Assembly (NCBI GenBank): GCA_029210585.1 | Contig: JARGFP010000002.1 | Location: forward strand, 124,001 to 188,000 | Reading direction: 5' to 3' | Length of the DNA stretch: 64,000 nucleotides | Origin: Bacteroidales bacterium | Lineage (GTDB): Bacteria > Bacteroidota > Bacteroidia > Bacteroidales > GCA-2748055 | Part shown: in pieces, positions 26,699 to 36,835 of the stretch | Layout: every line of letters begins with the position of its first letter | Position numbering within the stretch: position 1 is the first letter of the stretch | Position numbers and translations under genes: made by a program | Notes under the pieces: generated by a model | What the model was told of the DNA's origin: nothing | The model's database searches: none | Seen by the model: the letters and a program-made list of their open reading frames with translations, nothing else

Positions 26699-28123
26699 TT
26701 ACCTGAGCAACTCAAGGCGGTTGGAATCCAGTTTCAGGAAGATGAATAAAAAGAGTGTAAAAGCCAGCAGAGATGAACCTCCGTAGGAGAAAAAGGGCAG
26801 GGGAATGCCAATAACAGGAAGCAGTCCGATGGTCATGCCGACGTTTACCGTGAAATGTACAAAAAGGACAGCAAGCAGTCCATATCCATAGATGCGGCTG
26901 AAATGTGATCGTTGCCTTTCAGCGAGGATCACCAGCCTTGTGATCAGTACCACGAACAGGATGACCACCAGTGAGGTCCCTATAAATCCCCATTCTTCAC
27001 CCACCGTACAGAAGATGAAATCGGTGCTCTGTTCCGGGACAAACTGCAGCTTGGTCTGCGTTCCTTTCAAAAAACCTTTGCCAGCGAATCCGCCTGAGCC
27101 GATGGCGATTTTCGACTGGTTGACATTGTACCCTACGCCCTGGGGATCATCTTCCATTCCAAGGGTGACATAAATACGTTGCTGCTGGTGTTCCTTCAGG
27201 AGATTGTTCATGGCGTAGTCGACAGAAACCACGAACAGGACTGTCACAAACATCCCGACAAGGATCTTGAGCATGGCTGGCTGGCGCGATTTGAGGGCAG
27301 CGACAAGCGAAGCAATGCTGGCACCTGCGAAGGCCGCCAGCGTGACATGGTAGATGGGAAACTTCATGCCGGAAAAATAATTCGCAGCGAAGAGCAGACC
27401 GAAGATTGCAATACCGGGTATGAATATTCCGGTAACAACCTTTTTACCTCCCACGTTGAACCTGAAGAGAAAAAGTGCTACCAGCCAGATGCCCAGAACG
27501 ATGAGGCTCTTGTCAGTAAGCAGGGTGATGATAAAAAGTACCGCCAGGCTGGCTCCCAGTATCATCGTGTTCTGGGAAAACCCTTCGCGGTAAAGCACGA
27601 GGAGAAATGCAAAATACACCAGGGTGGATCCCATATCGGGCTGTACCAGGATCAGCAGCGCAGGAGTAAAAATAATCATTCCGGCCAGCACAAGTGAACG
27701 TTTGCTTTTCAGTGTGAAACCATGAGAGGAGAGCAGTCGCGCAAGTGCAAGTGCAGTAAAAGGTTTGGCAAATTCCGAGGGCTGGAACTGGAATCCTCCC
27801 AGGACGAACCACGATTTGGCACCGTTGATCTCTTTCCCGAACAGGAACACCGCGATCAGCATCATGACCATTAATCCGTATAATGGGTAGGCAAAAAACG
27901 GAAAAAACTTGGCATCCAGGATAAATACGATCACGATGAGCACGACGGAAACGCCGATCCACAGCATCTGTTTGCCGTAGCGCTGGGAAAAATCCAGGAT
28001 TGTTCCATCACCGTTCATGATGTTGGCCGAGTAGATATTCATCCAGCCAAAAACGATCAGCAGCATCCATATCAGAATGGAAATCCAGTCCACATTTGCA
28101 TATATGTTATTCCTACGGGTCAT
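26699..28123 (-). CDS. rodA: RodA, SEDS peptidoglycan glycosyltransferase
   Basis: A 474-residue integral membrane protein with about ten transmembrane helices. SEDS-family motifs present include FQFQPSEFAKPF, LLILVQPDMGSTLVYF, GFLKGTQTKLQFVPEQSTDFIFC and PLPFFSYGGSSLL near the C-terminus. RodA polymerises glycan strands for cell elongation together with PBP2 (MrdA). It is longer than the roughly 370 residues of E. coli RodA because of an extended middle membrane region, common in Bacteroidota. It is the last gene of the leftward purH-mreBCD-mrdA-rodA cluster, 70 bp after mrdA. Confidence 0.95.
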   Translation of the reverse strand: MTRRNNIYANVDWISILIWMLLIVFGWMNIYSANIMNGDGTILDFSQRYGKQMLWIGVSVVLIVIVFILDAKFFPFFAYPLYGLMVMMLIAVFLFGKEINGAKSWFVLGGFQFQPSEFAKPFTALALARLLSSHGFTLKSKRSLVLAGMIIFTPALLILVQPDMGSTLVYFAFLLVLYREGFSQNTMILGASLAVLFIITLLTDKSLIVLGIWLVALFLFRFNVGGKKVVTGIFIPGIAIFGLLFAANYFSGMKFPIYHVTLAAFAGASIASLVAALKSRQPAMLKILVGMFVTVLFVVSVDYAMNNLLKEHQQQRIYVTLGMEDDPQGVGYNVNQSKIAIGSGGFAGKGFLKGTQTKLQFVPEQSTDFIFCTVGEEWGFIGTSLVVILFVVLITRLVILAERQRSHFSRIYGYGLLAVLFVHFTVNVGMTIGLLPVIGIPLPFFSYGGSSLLAFTLFLFIFLKLDSNRLELLR

Positions 28124-28193
28124 CTTTACTCCTTCACATTTTCTTTATCCAGTTTTTCCACGCTTTCATTCTTTGTCCACACTTCCATTCCCA

Positions 28194-30068
28194 TTATCCT
28201 TCCTCTTCATTCCCTGTATCTTCAGTGCCCTGCGCAGCTTCTTCGTTTTTCTTTTTCTTTGTATTTCCATTCAACACATACTGTTCCAGCCAGGTCCTGT
28301 TGGTTTCACCTTTGAGATAGTGTTCGATCATCAGGCTGGCGATGGGGGCTGCCCAGGTGCCGCCGAAGCCTTCGTTTTCCACGTATACTGCCAGTGCAAT
28401 CTGCGGATTATCTTTTGGGGCGAAAGCGATGAAGATGGAATGGTCTTCTCCATGGGGATTTTCGGCGGTGCCGGTTTTTCCGCATACCGTGATATCCTGT
28501 ATTTTTGCAATGCGTGCGGTGGACCCCGGACCGCCATTCACTGCCAGGTCCATCCCTTCCACGATGGGTTCATAATGTGCCGCATCAATGGTTGTATAAT
28601 GCTTCTCCTTGTATTTCGGATCAATATTCGGTTCACCTTCGATCTCTTTTGCCAGGTGTGGCGTATAAAACCACCCCCTGTTGGCGATGGTGGCGGTCAT
28701 GTTGGCCATCTGCAGGGGTGTGATCAGCAACTCCCCCTGTCCGATGGCCATGGAGATAATTGTCAGGAAATTCCAGTGCCCGCTGGTATAATAGCGGTCG
28801 TAATAGGCTGCTGTGGGAATGTTCCCTTTCAGCTCGTTGGTAAAGTCTGAACCGAGTTTTTCGCCAAATCCGAATGAGGCCACATGGTCCCTCCAATGGT
28901 TGAATGCCTCCTCGGTGTTCTCATAGTCGGGATCTTCCATGATCCTCCTGAAAACGTTGCAGTAATAGGTATTGCAGGAATGCTGTATGCTTTCCACCAG
29001 GTTCAGAGGCGCCCTGTGTGTGTGGCATCTCACGTGGACCCCGCGGTAATAATACCCGTAATCGCAGTAGTAGGAGGTGGTGGTGTGGAGGACACCTTCC
29101 TGCAGTCCGATCAATGCATTGATGGTCTTGAAAGTCGACCCCGGGGGGTATTGTGCCATCAGGGCCCTGTTAAACAGGGGGTTCAGGGTATCTGCTGAGA
29201 GTTTCCGGATGGTTTCACCGAGGTTACGGCCGATAAGCATATTGGGATCCACGGTGGGTGAGCTGACCATGGTGAGGATTTCGCCCGAGGCGGGTTCAAT
29301 GGCCACGATACTTCCGACAAATTCCTGCATGAGTTTTTCACCATATTCCTGCAAATCTGCATCCAGTGAAATGGTCATGTTCCTGCCGACCTTCACCGGT
29401 TTGTCGTATTTCCCCTCTTCGTAGGAGCCGATGATGCGGTTGTGCACATCCTTCAGGAAGATCTGCAGTCCTTTCTCCCCCCGGAGGATGTTTTCATATG
29501 ATTTTTCGATCCCGATCACCCCGATATAGTCGCCCATGGCATAATACGCGTTTTCTTCCAGGATTCGTTTGTCCACTTCCCCGATATATCCAAGGAGGTG
29601 GGAAGCAACGGGACGGGCATATTTGCGGAGTGTCCTGGACTGAAGGGAAAAGCCGGGAAACCTGTACATCTTTTCCTGGAGGATCGCTGCCACATCAAAG
29701 CTGACCTGTTTCATAAAAACGGATCTTACGCGCCAGGAATAATTCTTTGCACGCTGCAGCCGTTCTTCGAGATTTTGTTTCGTGATGTCGAGGATATTGC
29801 AAAACCAGGTGGTATCAAATGCACGTACATTGTTCGGAACCACCATGATGTCGTAGGCGGCCTGGTTGGAGACAATCAGCTCGTCGTTGCGGTCATAGAT
29901 CAGCCCCCTGGCCGGGTAGACAACCACGTGGCTCTGGGAGTTATTGAGAGCTGAAACCTTGTAGGAGCTTTCCACTACCTGCACGAAAAACAGGCGCACG
30001 ATGAATACCAGCCCAATCAGGACCGTGAATACAATAAACACGTATCGTCTGTTGTCAAATAAGTTCAT
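28194..30068 (-). CDS. mrdA: Penicillin-binding protein 2 (MrdA), elongasome transpeptidase
   Basis: A 624-residue inner-membrane protein. One N-terminal membrane helix (FIVFTVLIGLVFIVRLFFVQ) is followed by the PBP dimerisation domain and the transpeptidase. The active-site motifs are intact: PPGSTFK (SxxK), SCNTYYCN (SxN) and GKTGTAENP (KTG). It cross-links peptidoglycan made by RodA at the lateral wall. The C-terminus carries a short Lys/Glu-rich tail. It begins directly after mreD, one base after that stop codon, so translation may be coupled. Confidence 0.95.
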   Translation of the reverse strand: MNLFDNRRYVFIVFTVLIGLVFIVRLFFVQVVESSYKVSALNNSQSHVVVYPARGLIYDRNDELIVSNQAAYDIMVVPNNVRAFDTTWFCNILDITKQNLEERLQRAKNYSWRVRSVFMKQVSFDVAAILQEKMYRFPGFSLQSRTLRKYARPVASHLLGYIGEVDKRILEENAYYAMGDYIGVIGIEKSYENILRGEKGLQIFLKDVHNRIIGSYEEGKYDKPVKVGRNMTISLDADLQEYGEKLMQEFVGSIVAIEPASGEILTMVSSPTVDPNMLIGRNLGETIRKLSADTLNPLFNRALMAQYPPGSTFKTINALIGLQEGVLHTTTSYYCDYGYYYRGVHVRCHTHRAPLNLVESIQHSCNTYYCNVFRRIMEDPDYENTEEAFNHWRDHVASFGFGEKLGSDFTNELKGNIPTAAYYDRYYTSGHWNFLTIISMAIGQGELLITPLQMANMTATIANRGWFYTPHLAKEIEGEPNIDPKYKEKHYTTIDAAHYEPIVEGMDLAVNGGPGSTARIAKIQDITVCGKTGTAENPHGEDHSIFIAFAPKDNPQIALAVYVENEGFGGTWAAPIASLMIEHYLKGETNRTWLEQYVLNGNTKKKKNEEAAQGTEDTGNEEEG

Positions 30069-30575
30069 CTATTTCCTGAAGATAAAAAACTGGCTCAAAA
30101 TGATTGTCGATGTGGTCAGAGCAGTGCTCAGAATGACCCGCAGTAAAGTAGTAAAAAAATACTGGAAGTGGAAAACTTCCACATAAAAGAGCACCAGATG
30201 GTGCAGGAATGTGAGAATGACTGCATACCCGGCAAACCAGCCGAGGCCATAATAGTGTATCCGCGGATAGGTTTCGGGCTCGTAGCCGTCCCTTGGTGCA
30301 AACATACTGAGGACCCACGGGCGCATGAAGGCCATCAGCACCGTAGCGGCTGTCTGCATCCCCAGGGTATTGGTAAAAATATCCATGCTCAGTCCCAGGA
30401 GAAACCCGGCCACAAGCAGCAACCACCTGGGCGTTTCAAAGGGCATCAGGAGAATGAAGAGTACATAAAAGTAGGGATTGAGGTATCCGCCCAGCAATAC
30501 ATTATCCAGTAACAGCACCTGCACCAGGATGAGAATAAAGAACCGGATGATATTTCGTGCCAGTAATCTGATCAT
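30069..30575 (-). CDS. mreD: Rod shape-determining protein MreD
   Basis: A 168-residue membrane protein with about five helices, matching the size and position of MreD (FFILILVQVLLLDNVLLGGYLNP is the typical first helix region). It links MreC to the elongasome in the inner membrane. Its start overlaps the end of mreC by 4 bp (ATGA type). Confidence 0.9.
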   Translation of the reverse strand: MIRLLARNIIRFFILILVQVLLLDNVLLGGYLNPYFYVLFILLMPFETPRWLLLVAGFLLGLSMDIFTNTLGMQTAATVLMAFMRPWVLSMFAPRDGYEPETYPRIHYYGLGWFAGYAVILTFLHHLVLFYVEVFHFQYFFTTLLRVILSTALTTSTIILSQFFIFRK

Positions 30576-31387
30576 TGCTTCAGTGATGCTTCGAGTTCCA
30601 CTTGTTCTTCCCTGTTGAAATTATTGATAACGTTGACATGAAACAGTTTCTGAAAATCTGTTCCAAGCTGAACACGGATGGTATAAAAATTCCCTTCCTG
30701 CTGTTCCACTTCCTTTACATTACCCACATACAATCCTTCCGGAAATACTGCCGAATATCCACTGGTGACAACGGAATCTCCGATTGCCACATCGGCATGA
30801 AAAGGAATCTCATTCAGGCTGGCAATACGGTGGGACATTCCTTCCCAGCTGAGAACGCCCACGAAATCATTTTTGCTGATCTTCACGCTCAACCTGAAAT
30901 CGCGGTTAATGACGGGAATTACGGTAGCATAGTTTTCCGAGCTTTCCAGCACGATTCCAACGATGCCCTGCGGCCCGATGACACCCATGTCACTGGCAAC
31001 ACCCTGCCTTCGCCCTTTGTTGATGGTGAGGTAGTTGAACTGCTTATGAAGTGTGCTGTGGACGATCTCGGCCGGGAAGAAGAAATAATCACCAACCTGA
31101 CTGGGATTTACAACAGTATCACCTAACTGTTCATCAAGGGCCTGTATCCTGTTCCTGAGCCTGGTGTTTTCCTCCACCAGAATCTTATTGGTAGCCCCCA
31201 TTTTCATGTATTCCCGGGCACCTTCAACTGCCTCGAACAGTGTGCCGGCGATTTCCCTGTTTGCATTGATAAGTATGCTGTGCTGGTAACGGTTGTTATT
31301 ACTCAGCATGATGATGGCCATGGCTTCCAGCAAAATGAAAACCAGCACATAGTTATACTTTCTCAGCAGTAAGAGAAGGCCTTTCAT
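30572..31387 (-). CDS. mreC: Rod shape-determining protein MreC
   Basis: A 271-residue protein with one N-terminal membrane helix (YVLVFILLEAMAIIML), a short coiled coil (about residues 65-90) and the beta-rich periplasmic domain with QGVASDMGVIGPQGIVGIV and SGYSAVFPEGLYVGNV. MreC scaffolds the elongasome and activates PBP2. It lies 18 bp after mreB and overlaps mreD. Confidence 0.95.
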   Translation of the reverse strand: MKGLLLLLRKYNYVLVFILLEAMAIIMLSNNNRYQHSILINANREIAGTLFEAVEGAREYMKMGATNKILVEENTRLRNRIQALDEQLGDTVVNPSQVGDYFFFPAEIVHSTLHKQFNYLTINKGRRQGVASDMGVIGPQGIVGIVLESSENYATVIPVINRDFRLSVKISKNDFVGVLSWEGMSHRIASLNEIPFHADVAIGDSVVTSGYSAVFPEGLYVGNVKEVEQQEGNFYTIRVQLGTDFQKLFHVNVINNFNREEQVELEASLKQ

Positions 31388-31405
31388 GAGCTATCTGTCT
31401 GTCAT

Positions 31406-32425
31406 CTATTTCATCAGGAACGGGAATTTATCCACGTTCTTCAATGCAATTCCTGTTCCACGGGCAACGGCCTGCAGCGGATCTTCGGCAATATGGAATG
31501 GAATGGATATCTTATCACTCAGCCTTTTGTCGAGCCCCCTGAGCAGTGCTCCGCCGCCTGCCAGGTAGATTCCCCTTGCCACGATATCGGCATACAGTTC
31601 CGGTGGTGTTTGTTCCAGTACAGAAAGCACGGCAGTTTCGATCTTCGACAATGATTTGTCGAGACAGTGTGCAATCTCCTGGTAGGAGACGGGGATCTCG
31701 ATGGGCATGGCGGTCATCAGGTTGGGTCCCCTGACATTAAAGTCTGTAGGCGGATCTTCCAGCTCGGGAAGTGCTGATCCCACGTGGATCTTGATCTCTT
31801 CAGCCGTTCTTTCACCTATCTTGATATTGTGCTGGTGCCGCATGTAGGTTTGAATATCATTGGTGAAACCGTCACCAGCGATCCTGATGGACTGGTTGCA
31901 CACGATACCTCCCAGTGCGATCACGGCGATCTCAGTGGTTCCTCCCCCGATATCCACCACCATGCATCCATCAGGGGCCTCCACATCCAGCCCGATGCCA
32001 ATGGCAGCTGCCATGGGTTCGTAGATCATATAGACGTCACGTCCACCGGCATGTTCCGAAGAATCGCGCACCGCCCGGATCTCCACTTCGGTACTCCCGG
32101 AAGGAATGCAGACGACCATTTTAAGGGATGGAGTGAACAGTCTTTTCTTCTGGTTGATCATCTTGATCATTCCCCTGATCATCTGTTCTGCTGCGTGAAA
32201 GTCGGCGATCACACCGTCCCGCAAGGGCCGGATGGTTTTAATGTTCTCATGGGTTTTGCCGTGCATCTGCCGTGCTTTCTCCCCGATGGCAATCAACTTC
32301 CCGGTATGCTGGTCAATGGCAACGATCGAAGGTTCATTCACAACCACCTTGTCGTTGTGAATGATGATCGTATTGGCCGTACCCAGGTCAATTGCAAGTT
32401 CCTGCTGAAATGAAAAAAATCCCAT
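31406..32425 (-). CDS. mreB: Cell-shape actin homologue MreB
   Basis: A 339-residue actin-like ATPase. AIDLGTANTIIIH (phosphate 1), VVDIGGGTTEIAVIALGG (phosphate 2) and YLAGGGALLRGLDKRLS (adenosine loop) are all present. It forms membrane-bound filaments that guide lateral wall synthesis, implying a rod-shaped cell. It is 18 bp downstream of purH and starts the shape genes. Confidence 0.97.
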   Translation of the reverse strand: MGFFSFQQELAIDLGTANTIIIHNDKVVVNEPSIVAIDQHTGKLIAIGEKARQMHGKTHENIKTIRPLRDGVIADFHAAEQMIRGMIKMINQKKRLFTPSLKMVVCIPSGSTEVEIRAVRDSSEHAGGRDVYMIYEPMAAAIGIGLDVEAPDGCMVVDIGGGTTEIAVIALGGIVCNQSIRIAGDGFTNDIQTYMRHQHNIKIGERTAEEIKIHVGSALPELEDPPTDFNVRGPNLMTAMPIEIPVSYQEIAHCLDKSLSKIETAVLSVLEQTPPELYADIVARGIYLAGGGALLRGLDKRLSDKISIPFHIAEDPLQAVARGTGIALKNVDKFPFLMK

Positions 32426-32443
32426 TTATTCTGAATCTATTAT

Positions 32444-33967
32444 TTAATGTTTAAAATGTCTGAATCCGGTAGTGACCATGGACATCCCATGCTGGTCGCA
32501 ATAATCGACCGAATCCTGGTCCCTGACCGATCCCCCCGGCTGAATCACCGCTGTGATTCCAGCTTTGTAAGCGATCTCCACGCAATCGGGGAAGGGGAAA
32601 AAGGCATCTGATGCCATCACGGCGCCCTTCAGGTCGAATTTGAAATGTGTTGCCTTGGCAATGGCCTGTTCCAGTGCATCCACCCTGGAGGTCTGGCCAA
32701 CACCCGATGCAACCAGTTGCTGGTTCTTTACAAGCACGATCGCATTGGATTTCGTATGCTTCACCAGTTTATTGGCAAAGAGAAGGTCTGCCACCTGTGC
32801 TTCAGATGGTTGTTCTTTTGTGACCACCTTTAGTTCTTCAGGAACCTCGGTTTTATCATCGCGGTCCTGGCCAATAAAGCCGTTGAGCACTGTACGAATG
32901 TTCCTGCGCTGAAGCGTGCCGTCTTTCAGCACCAGGATGATCCGGTTTTTCTTTGATTTCAGGATTTCCAGTGCATCTTTATCATAACCAGGTGCAATGG
33001 ATACCTCGAAGAAGATCTTGTTCATTTCTTCAGCGGTTGCAGCATCAATTACCTGGTTGGTAACCAGGATGCCGCCGAATGCTGAAACCGGATCCCCCGC
33101 CAGTGCATCCTTCCATGCATCCGTTAGGTTTTCCCTGGAGGCGATGCCACATGCATTATTGTGTTTTAGAATGCCAAATGTCGTAGCCGTAAAATCATTG
33201 ATCAGGCCAACTGCCGCGTCGATATCAAGTAAATTGTTGTAGGAAATCTCCTTGCCCCAGAGCTGGTCGAACATTTTTTCAAAATCGCCATAGAAAAATC
33301 CTTCCTGGTGTGGATTCTCGCCATAGCGTAATTTTTTTGATCCACGCACACTTACCTTCAGACTGCTTGCCTGGTCCTGGTCGAAGTAACCGAATATCTG
33401 GCTGTCGTAATGCGAGGAGATGTTGAAAGCTTCCCTGGCAAATTCCCGGCGTTGTTCGATCGTGGTTGCTCCGCTGCCTTTTTCCAGCAGGTCACTCAAA
33501 CCTGTGTACTGTTCCCTTGAGGCGACGACCAGTACATCCTTGAAATTTTTTGCAGCAGCACGGATCAGTGAGATTCCGCCTATGTCAATTTTTTCTATGA
33601 TATCCGATTCATCTGCACCTGAGGATACTGTTTCCTCGAAAGGATACAGGTCGACGATTACAAGATCGATTTCCGGAATAGCGTATTCTTTGATCTGACT
33701 GGCGTCGTTTTCATTGTCACGACGCGTAAGTATACCGCCGAATACTTTGGGGTGAAGGGTTTTTACCCTTCCCCCGAGAATGGAAGGGTAGCTTGTGAGT
33801 GATTCAACGGAAGAGACTTCTGCCCCCTGGGATTCAATGAATTTTTGGGTCCCCCCGGTGGAATAGATCGTCACACCCAGCTGGTTGAGTTGCTGAACGA
33901 TCTTTTCGAGGTTGTCCTTGTAATAGACAGAAATCAGTGCGGAACGAATCTTTTTTGTTGTGCTCAT
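32444..33967 (-). CDS. purH: PurH, AICAR transformylase / IMP cyclohydrolase
   Basis: A 507-residue bifunctional enzyme for the last two steps of IMP synthesis. The N-terminal MGS-like cyclohydrolase (about 1-190) has SVYYKDNLEKIVQQL, GGRVKTLHPKVFGGIL and VDLYPFEETV. The C-terminal AICARFT domain has RYGENPHQEGFFYG, KHNNACGIA and the SDAFFPFPDCVE stretch. It is the upstream gene of the mreB cluster, an association seen in several Bacteroidota. The end GFRHFKH is normal for the family. Confidence 0.97.
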   Translation of the reverse strand: MSTTKKIRSALISVYYKDNLEKIVQQLNQLGVTIYSTGGTQKFIESQGAEVSSVESLTSYPSILGGRVKTLHPKVFGGILTRRDNENDASQIKEYAIPEIDLVIVDLYPFEETVSSGADESDIIEKIDIGGISLIRAAAKNFKDVLVVASREQYTGLSDLLEKGSGATTIEQRREFAREAFNISSHYDSQIFGYFDQDQASSLKVSVRGSKKLRYGENPHQEGFFYGDFEKMFDQLWGKEISYNNLLDIDAAVGLINDFTATTFGILKHNNACGIASRENLTDAWKDALAGDPVSAFGGILVTNQVIDAATAEEMNKIFFEVSIAPGYDKDALEILKSKKNRIILVLKDGTLQRRNIRTVLNGFIGQDRDDKTEVPEELKVVTKEQPSEAQVADLLFANKLVKHTKSNAIVLVKNQQLVASGVGQTSRVDALEQAIAKATHFKFDLKGAVMASDAFFPFPDCVEIAYKAGITAVIQPGGSVRDQDSVDYCDQHGMSMVTTGFRHFKH

Positions 33968-34090
33968 ACAGAATTTTTATGCAATGACCGAGTTAGTAAT
34001 TAAGGAGTTATGAATGTACTTATTTTACACCTGTTGAACAAGCATGCTGAAAGTCAGCCGCAATGTTTTAACTTGCGTAAAAATACGGTG

Positions 34091-34124
34091 CAAAATTAAC
34101 AAACCTTTTACTAGTTCCTAACAA
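34091..34124 (-). promoter_or_regulatory. Candidate Bacteroidota-type promoter for purH-mre-rod
   Basis: Read on the minus strand, TAATTTTG (34091-34098) fits the -7 consensus TAnnTTTG, and a TTG at 34122-34124 lies 23 bases upstream, within or slightly above the usual -33 spacing. It is about 120 bases before the purH start and next to the divergent permease start. Confidence 0.35.
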
Positions 34125-34128
34125 TGGT

Positions 34129-35391
34129 ATGATGATTATTTTCAGGTTGTTTTGGGAGAGCCTGGTCATGGCAGTCCAGACCTTCAGGGGAAACAGGCTC
34201 AGATCGATGTTAACCCTCCTCGGGATTACCATTGGTATTTTCGCGATCATATCGGTATTTACGGCTGTGGACTCTCTTGAAATGAACATCAGGGAGAGCG
34301 TATCTTCCCTTGGCGACGATGTGGTGTATATTCAGAAATGGCCGTGGGCGCCACCGGAAGGGGAAGAGGATTATCCCTGGTGGAAATATCTGAATCGTCC
34401 GCTGGTCACTTTGAAAGAGAATGACTACATCCGCAATAATTCCCGCCTGGCGGCTCAATCCTGCTTTGTAGCTACCACGCAACGCACCGTTAAATATGGG
34501 AATAACAGTGCCGAAAACATAACAATCATGGGGGCTTCAGACGGTTTCCAGGAGATAAGGTCCTTTGAAATTGCAGAAGGCCGGTATTTTTCTCCTTTCG
34601 AGGTAACCGGGGGAAAGAATATCGCTGTTGTAGGAGCAGACCTCGCAGAGGAGCTATTCGAATCTGAAAGTCCGGTTGGGAAAGAGGTGAAGATCTCAGG
34701 TTTCAAGGTAACGGTCATAGGTGTCACCAAAAAAGAGGGACAGGGTACGTTTGATGACAATAACCTTGATGAGCTGGTTTTGCTACCCATTCATTTTATG
34801 AAAAATATTGTTGATCTTCGCAGTGAAAGTGCCAATCCGCAGATATGGGTGGAGGCCAGAGAGGGTGTGGATGTGGATGACCTCTCCATGGAACTTACGT
34901 CGCTGTTGCGGTCTGTACGAAGACTCAGCCCGATGGATGAGAACAATTTTGCGCTCAACCAGACCAGTATCATCAATAACCAGCTCGACCAGTTGTTCAA
35001 GGTGATCAATATCGCCGGTTTTTTCATCGGGATATTCTCTATTATCGTAGGGGGATTTGGTATTGCAAACATCATGTTTGTCTCGGTCAAGGAGCGGACC
35101 CACATCATCGGGATCGAGAAGGCCATTGGCGCCAAAAACTGGTTCATCCTGATGGAATTCCTTGTGGAATCTATCATCCTTTCTTTGATTGGCGGGATTG
35201 TCGGGCTGCTCATTATCGGTATCGGGACCCTGGTCATCAACCTTTCGGGTGATTTCACCATGTACCTTACCATGGGAAACATTTTGCTGGGGCTGGGGAT
35301 CTCGTCAGCGATCGGACTGATCAGCGGATTTGCACCGGCCTGGCAGGCGGCGCGTATGAATCCCGTGGTGGCGATCAATACTACTTTCTAG
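34129..35391 (+). CDS. MacB/FtsX-type ABC transporter permease, no ATPase alongside
   Basis: A 420-residue inner-membrane protein. One N-terminal helix (MLTLLGITIGIFAIISVFTAV) is followed by a periplasmic MacB-PCD domain (about 50-260) and three C-terminal helices of the FtsX domain (GFFIGIFSIIVGGFGIANIMFVSV, FLVESIILSLIGGIVGLLII, ISGFAPAWQAARMNPV). This topology belongs to exporters of lipoproteins, peptides or antibiotics. The ATP-binding partner normally follows or precedes; none is here, so it must be elsewhere. Start is ATG 34129 or the adjoining 34132. Confidence 0.9.
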   Translation: MMIIFRLFWESLVMAVQTFRGNRLRSMLTLLGITIGIFAIISVFTAVDSLEMNIRESVSSLGDDVVYIQKWPWAPPEGEEDYPWWKYLNRPLVTLKENDYIRNNSRLAAQSCFVATTQRTVKYGNNSAENITIMGASDGFQEIRSFEIAEGRYFSPFEVTGGKNIAVVGADLAEELFESESPVGKEVKISGFKVTVIGVTKKEGQGTFDDNNLDELVLLPIHFMKNIVDLRSESANPQIWVEAREGVDVDDLSMELTSLLRSVRRLSPMDENNFALNQTSIINNQLDQLFKVINIAGFFIGIFSIIVGGFGIANIMFVSVKERTHIIGIEKAIGAKNWFILMEFLVESIILSLIGGIVGLLIIGIGTLVINLSGDFTMYLTMGNILLGLGISSAIGLISGFAPAWQAARMNPVVAINTTF

Positions 35392-35445
35392 GATCAGCAG
35401 GGGGTATGGTCTGTAAACCTGTGCATGAAATGCCGGGGATCCGGC

Positions 35446-36813
35446 TCAGATGACTGCGAATGCATCATACAATATCCGGCCCATCAGAAAGTAGATGAAC
35501 AATCCCATGATGTCGTTGGTGGTGGTGATAAACGGACCAGTTGCGAGTGCCGGATCCAGCGTCATTTTATCCAGGAACAGGGGGATCATGGTGCCGAAAA
35601 TGGCTGCAAAAATGATCACTACAAACAGCGAAATACTGACAGTATAGGTGAGAGCCAGTCCCTGTTGCATAATCAGGTTGTACGCCAGCAGCAGCAGGGA
35701 GAGGATCAGCCCGTTCATGATCGCAACAAAAAATTCTTTTACCAGTTTCCTGAAGGTGCTTTCCAGTCCGAGACTGTTGCTTGCCAGGCCCTGGACAATG
35801 ATTGCAGAAGACTGGATTCCTACGTTTCCCGCCATGGCAGCGATAAGCGGAATGAAAAATGCCATTTCGGGGTTGAGTTTGATATCCCCTTCGAATTGGG
35901 AAATCAGTGCGGCAACAAGAACGCCGCCTACCAACCCGATGATCAGCCAGGGGAGGCGTGCCCGGGACAACCGCAGGGGTGAGTCGGTGGTCTCCACATC
36001 CGATGAGATACCCGAAGCCATCTGGTAATCTTTTTCAGCTTCGTCACGGATCACGTCCACAATATCGTCAATGGTGATCCGGCCAAGCAGTCGCCCGATA
36101 CTGTCCACAACAGGTAAAGCCACGAGGTCGTATTTTTCCATGATCTGGGCCACTTCTTCTGAAGACGTGTCTGTGCGAACGAACCTGACTTCCTTATCGT
36201 AAATGTCTTTAATAATCGTGCTGCCCGTGGCGATGAGTAAGGATTTCAGGGAGACGACCCCGGTAAGTATATTGTCATCATTGACCACGTATATATAGAA
36301 CAGGTCATCGACCTCCTCTGCCTGCTTGCGCATTTCACGCAGACAGGTGGTGAGGCTCCAGTTCTCGTTCACCTTGATCAGCTCCTTGGCCATCAGCCCC
36401 CCGGCGGAATGCTCATCATAGGAGAGAAGGTCCACGATGTCACCGGCCTGCTCAATGTCCTTGATGTGCTTCAGCACTTCCTGTTTCACCAGGTCATCCA
36501 GGTCAGCGATAACGTCTGCGGCATCGTCGGAGTCCATGTTGTTGATGAACTGGCTGGCGATCTCTTCTGCCGGCAGGGCCCTGAGGAACTGCTCCCTGTC
36601 ATCCTCTTCAAGTTCCACCAGTACATCGGAGGCCACTTTCGGATCAAGGATCATGTACAGGTACTTGACTTCATCGATATTGAGCTCCTGGTAGATCTCT
36701 GCAATATCAGCAGGGTGCAGGTCGTTCATCATTGCCAGTGCTGCCTTGTCATCCCTGGCTTCGATGATCGCCCTCAGTTCGCTGATATATTCCCTGGTGA
36801 GTTCCAGATTCAT
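35446..36813 (-). CDS. mgtE: Magnesium transporter MgtE
   Basis: An MgtE-type Mg2+ channel of 455 residues from the ATG at 36813. The longer frame from 36855 would overlap rsmA and adds a non-homologous leader. The order is MgtE N-terminal domain (about 5-115, LHPADIAEIYQEL), a CBS pair (about 120-240, SAGGLMAKELI and LVALPVVDSIGRLLGRITIDD) and five membrane helices (about 280-455, with MAGNVGIQSSAIIVQG and FLDKMTLDPALATGPFITTTND). The cytosolic part senses Mg2+ and gates the pore. No Mg2+ riboswitch is visible upstream; rsmA lies 22 bp ahead on the same strand. Confidence 0.95.
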   Translation of the reverse strand: MNLELTREYISELRAIIEARDDKAALAMMNDLHPADIAEIYQELNIDEVKYLYMILDPKVASDVLVELEEDDREQFLRALPAEEIASQFINNMDSDDAADVIADLDDLVKQEVLKHIKDIEQAGDIVDLLSYDEHSAGGLMAKELIKVNENWSLTTCLREMRKQAEEVDDLFYIYVVNDDNILTGVVSLKSLLIATGSTIIKDIYDKEVRFVRTDTSSEEVAQIMEKYDLVALPVVDSIGRLLGRITIDDIVDVIRDEAEKDYQMASGISSDVETTDSPLRLSRARLPWLIIGLVGGVLVAALISQFEGDIKLNPEMAFFIPLIAAMAGNVGIQSSAIIVQGLASNSLGLESTFRKLVKEFFVAIMNGLILSLLLLAYNLIMQQGLALTYTVSISLFVVIIFAAIFGTMIPLFLDKMTLDPALATGPFITTTNDIMGLFIYFLMGRILYDAFAVI

Positions 36814-36835
36814 GATCCTTAAGACTGTGGATGTT

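Noticed and set aside
35425-35982. Plus-strand 185-residue protein opposite mgtE
   Set aside because: Low-complexity antisense reading of conserved mgtE transmembrane codons; no family signature.
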